A stretch of 64,000 nucleotides of DNA from Sphagnum magellanicum (Eukaryota; Streptophyta; Sphagnopsida; Sphagnales; Sphagnaceae): assembly GCA_021904315.1 (NCBI GenBank), contig CM038926.1:3706390-3770389 (forward strand), written 5' to 3'. The position numbers were made by a program, and so were the translations under genes. Shown piece by piece: positions 58,436 to 64,000 of the stretch (position 1 is its first letter; each line of letters starts with the position of its first letter). The notes under the pieces were generated by a model. The model made no database searches. It saw nothing but the letters and a program-made list of their open reading frames with translations, and was not told the origin of the DNA.

Positions 58436-58968
58436 TCATCATGCTCTATGTTTCCTTTGTTTCTTTGCTGGTATATTTTGGAGTTCTTCTATGGCTTCTT
58501 AGGCATGTTCCATGTCGGACTTATTCACCCAAGATGCATCTATTGGATGGTATCCTTTCCATTTGACTAAGTACTCCCGTTCTCGCCCCCTTAGTTGCCT
58601 TGACTTGAACACGGCCTCCACTTCAAATTCTGGTTCATTATGAACCAAGTCCGAAGGGGGCCTTGAGTTGTGTTCTTGATTGGGCCTTGAGGCATCACGG
58701 GCGACCGGCTTAAAAAACGAAACATGAAATACGATATGAACCTTAAGATTTTTTGGTAGTTCTAATTTGTAAGTGTCAGGAAATTTCTTTTTTCACACTT
58801 TGAATGGGCCCGCATATGGGCCCAAGAACTTATGGCTGAAATTTTCTGGTAACCGAAAATTCTTGATGTTCAACCACACTTCATCCCCTTTTTCAAAATG
58901 CACCTCTCGTCGGGACTTGTCCACAAAGTCCTTGTACCTTTTATGCGCCTTCTTAAGATTAGCCTTGG
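58436..58968 (-). pseudogene. chromovirus integrase tail and chromodomain
   Basis: Frames on the minus strand give AHKRYKDFVDKSRREVHFEK, NFRLPENFSHKFLGPYAGPF and, after frame changes, the chromodomain with VKWKGYHPI. The part before KANLKKAHKRY is cut off at 58968 by the insertion. Frameshifts near 58770 make it a pseudogene. Confidence 0.82.
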
Positions 58969-59788
58969 TGTCGCAACCCCACTTTGGCCAAGTGTGGGGG
59001 TGAAGCCCAACACTTGGAAAAGTTGGAGGTTTGGAGTCCTCCGAGACTCCTGAATGTTCAGAGCTCAACAGCAAGGCCCAAAACACCTCGCATTAAGGTG
59101 TTCTTGGTGTCATTGCAAAGGTCTTGAAACGTAGATATCGAAAATGGCCTCGCATTGACCATTCAGACATTTGCAGCCAAGTTATGGGCAAAAGAAGGGC
59201 CGGGAGTCAAATTGGCAGTTTGACTCCCGACCACTAAAAGTCGTGAATCGACCTCTTCTCAACGTCGCCTTGAAGATTGCAACACGGCGTTGGAAAGCTC
59301 TCAACGAGAACTACAACTTTGCTTCAGGACTTGTCCCGATCCGAGTTTGGGGCGAGGAGTTATGGTCGTTCAAAGTTCCGGGAGTCCAGCCGTGACAGTT
59401 TCAGGACTCCATTTCGGGAGTCCCAACAAAATGTGCCATTTGGATGTAGCCTCAGCGACCAGCTGTAGAGAATACTATAGGGAGTTAGGTGGTGCCTTAC
59501 TCCCGAATCCGAGCCGTGGTGAGTCTTATGTGTCCAAGTGCCCGTGGTGAGTCCCAACACCCTAAGGTGTCCCGAATGCTAAACTAACCTTTTTGGGTTG
59601 GTTTTTGGATGTAGATTCACACGAGCTAAACTAGTCCCTCTTCCTAATCTAATCCCTGGGCTCCCAACTCGACCCTCTACCCCTTTTTAGAATTGGAAGC
59701 CGGGAGCGTGCTATTAAGTCATAGTTTCCGCAACTTGACTTTGTGAAACCCTCAAGTGGGTTTCACCCCGTGATTTGGGAGCGCATCA
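58969..59788 (+). mobile_element. 5' LTR, chromovirus family B (820 bp)
   Basis: It starts TGTCGCAACCCCACTTTGGC and ends GGGAGCGCATCA, two bases before the primer-binding site. It is closely similar to the inverted solo LTR at 14828-15636. The palindrome lies at 59201-59229, and a TATA-like ACTATAGGG is near 59471. Confidence 0.93.
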
Positions 59789-59790
59789 CG

Positions 59791-59802
59791 TGGTATTAGA
59801 GC
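59791..59802 (+). promoter_or_regulatory. primer-binding site for initiator tRNA-Met
   Basis: TGGTATTAGAGC differs at one base from TGGTATCAGAGC, the complement of the 3' end of plant initiator tRNA-Met, and lies 2 bases after the LTR. This fixes the strand and the LTR end. Confidence 0.88.
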
Positions 59803-59839
59803 AAGTGGTGAAGGTCACCGGGAAAGGTGGAAACTAACA

Positions 59840-60600
59840 AGTGCACAAGCCCGGGAACTTCAATGGTGCCTAAGACCGAAAAGTTGTGGATGCTTAGCTT
59901 GTAGAAATGGAAGATTACATACATGCCGCCAAGGTTGGCCGACATTCCGCCGTGGAGCTTGCTCAATCCTACTTGAAAGGCTATGCCGCCACATGGTGGC
60001 AGACGATGAGACAAGAGGAGGGGAAGAACCATGGCTACGTTTGGGAATTTTTCAAGGAACGTCTTGAGTCAGAATTTGTTCCTAGGAATTCCGACTACAT
60101 CTCGAGGTGCAAACTCCGTGACCTTGTGAATGCCACTAATGAGAACTTGAGGCAATATGTGAGGGCTTATTCCGAACTCATGTTGGAGGTTCGACACATG
60201 CACGAGATGGACCGTGTGTGCCAATTTGTGATGGGGCTTCCAACTTGGGCCAAACGAAAGCTTGAGGAGAGTTGGCCCACCTCATTATCCGAGGCCATCA
60301 CGAAAGTGGAGAACTTCTCGAATGTGGGGCGGAGTGACAAATCCGAGTTCAAGAAGGATAACAAGTTCCTTCACAAGAAACCAAGGCATGAGGGGGAATG
60401 GAACCGGGGGTAAGGTAGCCCAACCAAAGAGAAGCCCAAATAATTCCAAGGCTCGGGGTTCAAACCAAAAGGAAGTTTTGTGAAGAAGGGGGCTCCTTTC
60501 AAAGGGAGCCAAACCAAGGGAGATCTTGGAGTGAAGCCCAAAGGAGCATGTTTCAATTGTAACGAAGTGGGGCATTACTCCAAAGATTGTCCCAAGTCCA
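59840..60600 (+). pseudogene. chromovirus gag (capsid and zinc knuckle)
   Basis: The reading starts in FNGA with stops at about 59859 and 59880, and is open from an ATG at 59907 to 60410. It contains QSYLKGYAATWWQTM, FKERLESEFVPRN and LRDLVNATNENLRQYV, the pattern of retrotransposon gag capsid domains, and YSELMLEVRHMHEMDRVCQF. After two stops the same frame gives a CCHC zinc knuckle ([14 protein letters not shown], 60549-60590), which would bind the genomic RNA. The N-terminal part of gag seems short, since little more than 100 bases separate the PBS from the capsid text. Confidence 0.88.
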
Positions 60601-61661
60601 AAACGGGGAGCTCTAAGGTACTTGCTTTCAACGCCAACCTAGCCCAACCGGAATGCAATTTACTCATCTTCTTGAAGGGGAAGATTGCTAAGCGAGATAT
60701 TTTATGTCTTTTGGACACAGGGGCTTCTCACAATTTCATAACTTTAGAAAGCGCTGAAAGGATGGAGCTCCACTTGGAAGAGCTCAAGGCACCCATTGAG
60801 GTGCACTTCGCGGATGGGGTTCCCCATCCAACTACTTTACAAGCAAAGGGAGTGCCTCTCCAATTGGGGAATTGGAGAGGAAAGGTGGACTTGTTAGTTT
60901 CCACCTTGGGTGAAATGGATTGCATCTTGGGAATGGAGTTCATCACCCAAAACAATGTGCTGATAAAGGGGCACAATAGATTAGTTAGAATCCCATCTAA
61001 AAGTGGGATTGTGCGAGTCAAGGCACAAGAGTTGCCTTGTGTGGGTGGTCCAACCATCCACTTTATGTTAGAAAAAGCTTGGGAAAAGGAATGTGTGGGA
61101 GGTGTTGGCATGATGTGTGTCATGCGGGTGTTCGACGAATATGAGCCCAAGGAAGCCACCAAGTTGGTGACTTCCCCCAAGTGCATAAAGCAAGTTTTGG
61201 AAGAGTTCCCGGATGTGATGCTCGAAGAGTTGCCCGAGGACTTGCCCCCGAGAAGACGAGTTGATCATGCGATTGAAGTGATGCCGGGAGTGGCACCTCC
61301 CGCCAAGGCCCCATATAGAATGAGCCATGAAGAGTTAAAAGAGCTCAAGGTTCAACTTGAAGAACTCCTCATGAAAGGTTACATCAAACCAAGCAAGTCG
61401 CCGTATGGGGCACCCGTCCTTTTTGTTCACAAGAAGGATGGGACCTTGAGGATGTGTGTTGATTATAAAGCACTCAACAAGGCAACGGTGAAAAATCGGT
61501 ATCCTTTACCTCGCATCGATGATTTATTTGATCGTCTCTCGGGAGCCAAGGTTTTTAGTACAATTGATCTACGTTCTGGGTATTACCAAATAAGGATTGC
61601 GGAAGGGGAGGAAGAAAAGACCGCTTGTCGCACAAGTATGGGTCATATGAATTCTTGGTGA
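60600..61661 (+). pseudogene. chromovirus protease and first half of reverse transcriptase
   Basis: It is in the same frame as gag, so the element used one gag-pol frame. The aspartic protease active site is [11 protein letters not shown] (DTG at 60714) and [11 protein letters not shown] marks its flap side. RT follows with [58 protein letters not shown] and [13 protein letters not shown] (first catalytic Asp at 61566). A 1-base deletion near 61634 ends the frame. Confidence 0.93.
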
Positions 61662-61906
61662 TGCCCTTTGGGCTCACGAATGCACCCGCCACATTTTGAA
61701 CCCTCATGAATGACATTTTCCGCGAATGGCTTGATGACTTTGTGGTCGTCTACATAGACGACATTTTGATCTATAGTACCTCCTTGGAGGACCATGCGGA
61801 GCACCTTTGCAAGGTGTTCCAAAGGTTAAGGGAAAATAAGTTGTATGCCAAGCTCGAGAAGTGCGAATTTGGGGTGACGGACGTCGATTTCCTGGCCATA
61901 GGATAA
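61662..61906 (+). pseudogene. chromovirus reverse transcriptase, catalytic part
   Basis: After the frame change the text is [15 protein letters not shown], a TGA near 61697, then MNDIFREW and [12 protein letters not shown] with the catalytic YIDD at 61751-61762. It ends at a second 1-base deletion near 61893, in the FLGHR position. Confidence 0.92.
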
Positions 61907-62448
61907 CTCAAAAAGGTTTGATGATGGACAATCACAGGGTCAAGGAAATTTTGGATTGGGAGCCGCCTAAGTCGGTTCCGGCCTTGAGATCCTTTTTAGG
62001 ATTGGCCTCTTATTATCGCAAGTTCATGAAGAACTTTGCGAAAATAGCAGCCCCTTTGACAAACCTCTTGAAGAAGTCCGCCGTCACTTATGATTGGGAT
62101 GAAGCATGCGACGAAGCCTTTGAAACATTGAAGGGCATTTTGGTGAAGGCGCCGGTGTTGAAGTTGCCCGACTTTGACAAGGACTTTGAAATCCATTCCG
62201 ACGCCTCCGACTTTGCAGTTAAGGGTGTCATAGTGCAAGATGGAAGACCGGTGGCCTTTGAAAGCAAGAAGTTGAGTGAGACGGAGAGAAGGTGGCCAAC
62301 CCATGAGAAGGAAATGTCGGCGGTCATACATTGCCTCAAGACTTGGGGCCATTACATAGGCTCCAAAGATGTGCTGGTGTGGACCGACAATGTGACCTTG
62401 AAGTATTTCTCCACTCAACCTAAGTTGTCATCAAAACAAGTAAGGTGA
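61907..62448 (+). pseudogene. chromovirus RT connection and RNase H
   Basis: It has LRSFLGLASYYRKFMKNFAK, then the RNase H domain of the gypsy type: IHSDASDFAVKGVIVQDGRP (catalytic Asp at 62200), EKEMSAVIHCLKTW (Glu) and VWTDNVTLKYF (Asp). The catalytic residues are intact. A TGA at 62446-62448 replaces the Trp of the usual RWQ. Confidence 0.92.
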
Positions 62449-62457
62449 CAAGACACA

Positions 62458-63255
62458 TTGGCTTTGTTCAATTTGGACATCTGGCACAAGCCGAGAAAGC
62501 AGAACATAGTCCCCGATGCCTTGAGCCGAAAACACCAACTTAGAATGGTGTGTGTGGGAAAGTCGGAACTTCAAAAGGAAGTTAGACTAGCGAGTCGCCG
62601 GGATGCTTTTGCCAAAGAGGCAAGGCAAAGCATGCAAAATGGAGCCAAGTCCCACTTCCATTTGAGAAATCGATTATTGTGGTACAAGCAAAATCGGCTC
62701 TATGTGCTGGAAGGGAAAATTAGGGACACGTTTTTGAAGGAATGTCATTATGGACCGCTTGCAGGCCATGGTGGTGCAAAGCGCACCACAACATTCCTAA
62801 AGAAGTCCTACTATTGGCCCAACTTGAAGCTTGATGCGGAGGAGTATGTGAAGACTTGTTTGGTTTGCCAACAAAACCGAACACTTAACAAGAAGCAAGC
62901 GAGCTTGTTGCAACCTTTACCAATTCCCGAAGGGCCGTGGGAAAGTGTGTCAATGGACTTCATGGTAAGTTTGCCCCCTTCCAAGGGGTTTGATGCCATC
63001 ATGGTTGTGGTGGATCGATTTAGCAAAATGGCACACTTCATCCCCACAAAAGATGAAGCCACAGCTCAAGAGACGGGAAGGTTGTTCTTCTCCCACATTT
63101 TCAAGCATCATGGGCTTCCAAAGGACATAGTGTCGGATCGAGAACCGAAGTTTACAAGTAAGTTTTGGTGGGCCTTGTGGAAGCGAATGGGGTCGGAACT
63201 CAAGATGAACACTTCATTCCGTCCCTAAACCGATGGACAAATCGAAAGGGTCAAC
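62458..63255 (+). pseudogene. chromovirus integrase
   Basis: The zinc-binding domain is HYGPLAGHGGAKRTTTFLKK with CLVCQQN (CxxC at 62857-62868), preceded by PDALSRK. The catalytic core has Asp in SMDFMVSLP (62956), Asp in DIVSDREPKF (63136) and Glu in DGQIERVN (63244); 35 residues separate the last two, the classical DD35E. A TAA at 63226-63228 replaces the Gln of FRPQTDG, one substitution that stops an otherwise intact core. Confidence 0.93.
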
Positions 63256-64000
63256 TTGGTGATCCAACAATTCCTAAGGAATTATGTGGCGGCGGATCAA
63301 CAAGATTGGTTGGACCATTTGGAATTAGCCGAGTTTTGTTACAACAACTCAGCACACTCCGCAATTGGGTCCACCCCATTCCAAATGGTGACGGGCAAGT
63401 CACCAATTGTGCCCATGACTTGGGCAGCACAAGGACAAACCCCAAGTGATGCAAGTGAGGAAGTGCCAATGGTCACACAACTTGATGAAGAGAGGCGGCG
63501 CCTTTGGGAGTTGACAAAAACCAACTTGGAGAAGGCGCACAAAAGGTACAAGGATTTTGCGGACAAGTCCCGACGAGAGGTGAAATTTCAAGTGGGAGAC
63601 GAGGTGTGGTTGAACATCAAGAACTTTCGGTTGCCAGAAGGTTTAAGTCATAAGTTTTTGGGCCCATATGCGGGTCCATTCAAAGTGTTGGAAAAGAAAC
63701 TTTCCGACATTTATAAGTTAGAACTACGGGAAAACCTTAGAGTTCACCCCACATTTCATGTTTCTTTCTTCAAGTCGATCCCCGTGATGCCTCAAGGCCT
63801 AATCGAGAGAGCACCTCAAGGCCCCCACCAGACTTGGTTCATAATGAACCAGAGTTTGAGGTGGAGGCCGTGCTCAAATCAAGGCAACTTAGAGGACGAG
63901 AGTGGGAGTACCTAGTTAAGTGGAAAGGATACCATCCAATAGAAGGTTCTTGGGTGAATGAATCCGACATGGAACATGCCCAAGAAGCCATAGAAGAGTT
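63256..64000 (+). pseudogene. chromovirus integrase C-terminus and chromodomain (runs off the window)
   Basis: It has NNSAHSAIGSTPFQMVTGKS, AHKRYKDFADKSRREVKF, VWLNIKNFRLPEGLSHKF and the GPY-type LGPYAGPFKV. A frameshift near 63780 (ahead of a chromodomain linker) changes frame; the chromodomain is then readable as EYLVKWKGYHPIEGSWVNE to the last base. It is about 90% similar to 22720-23711 at the DNA level by eye. Confidence 0.9.

Larger units (their letters stand above)
56790..58968 (-). mobile_element. minus-strand chromovirus remnant (pol end, 3' region, family-A LTR)
   Basis: Read on the minus strand from 58968: integrase C-terminus and chromodomain, 3' untranslated region, polypurine tract and LTR. 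It is the same structure as 22700-25481. Its upstream part is displaced by the plus-strand element that inserted at 58968/58969; the rest is expected beyond the right edge of the window. Confidence 0.87.
58969..64000 (+). mobile_element. chromovirus with family-B LTR, nearly complete, cut by the right window edge
   Basis: 5' LTR, primer-binding site, gag, zinc knuckle, protease, RT, RNase H, integrase and chromodomain follow in gypsy order. It inserted into the minus-strand chromovirus; CTTGG at 58964-58968 should be repeated after its 3' LTR. All damage consists of single-base changes: stops in gag (60411, 60438), a 1-base deletion near 61634, a stop near 61697, a 1-base deletion near 61893, stops at 62446 and 63226, and a frameshift near 63780. 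It is therefore inactive but fairly young. Confidence 0.93.

Noticed and set aside
1..64000. tRNA and rRNA genes
   Set aside because: I looked for tRNA T-arm words (GGTTCGAATCC-type) and conserved rRNA phrases and found none that fit.

Overview
The window looks like a repeat-dense nuclear segment from a land plant with a large genome. It is AT-rich and holds Ty1/copia and chromodomain-bearing Ty3/gypsy retrotransposons, many solo LTRs, CACTA-type DNA transposons with MITE-like derivatives, a Penelope-like reverse transcriptase fragment and a degraded transposase-like gene with a plant-type intron. There is no bacterial-style operon, rRNA or tRNA gene or CRISPR array. The species cannot be named from this sequence. 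No complete, clearly functional host gene is present; the best candidate is a 135-codon frame on the minus strand at 3051-3458 with a telo-box upstream and an AATAAA downstream.

Layout. 1-7135: a decayed copia element entering from the left (protease end, integrase, RT, RNase H, PPT, 3' LTR). It is split by a solo gypsy LTR (426-1360, TSD TTTAA) and by a 2.7-kb block (about 2526-5290) that recurs at 55095-56440. 7136-14827: AT-rich spacer with word-repeat tracts, a Penelope-like RT remnant (10648-11725, minus) and a transposase-like trace (13190-13440, minus). 14828-15636: solo LTR of family B (TSD GAAGG). 17193-21229: a 4-kb CACTA-type element (TSD CAC) built almost wholly of one long inverted repeat, with a nested 163-bp CACTA-like MITE (TSD GGT). 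22672-26453: 3' half of a chromovirus with a family-A LTR joined to a second, 5'-truncated LTR. 26454-35230: AT-rich spacer with a second MITE (TSD ATA) and degenerate minisatellites. 35560-36220: remnant resembling the C-terminal region of CACTA (TNP2-type) transposase. 36432-42797: four more family-A LTRs, one nested perfectly inside another. 44493-45175: a 27-bp minisatellite and a zinc-finger-like frame. 48653-52321: a two-exon transposase-like pseudogene with an apparent D-D-E triad. 52720-53627: another LTR (minus). 56790-58968: minus-strand chromovirus remnant, into which a plus-strand family-B chromovirus (58969 to beyond 64000) has inserted, showing 5' LTR, PBS, gag, protease, RT, RNase H, integrase and chromodomain.

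LTR families A (about 910-975 bp) and B (about 810-820 bp) share a common layout, an internal near-perfect palindrome and nearly the same pol, so they are sister lineages of one chromovirus. Four exact 5-bp target-site duplications show that most copies are solo LTRs left by LTR-LTR recombination. The most unusual items are the giant fold-back CACTA element, the transposase-like pseudogene and the palindrome kept in all LTR copies. All family assignments come from motif reading by eye; no database search was run.
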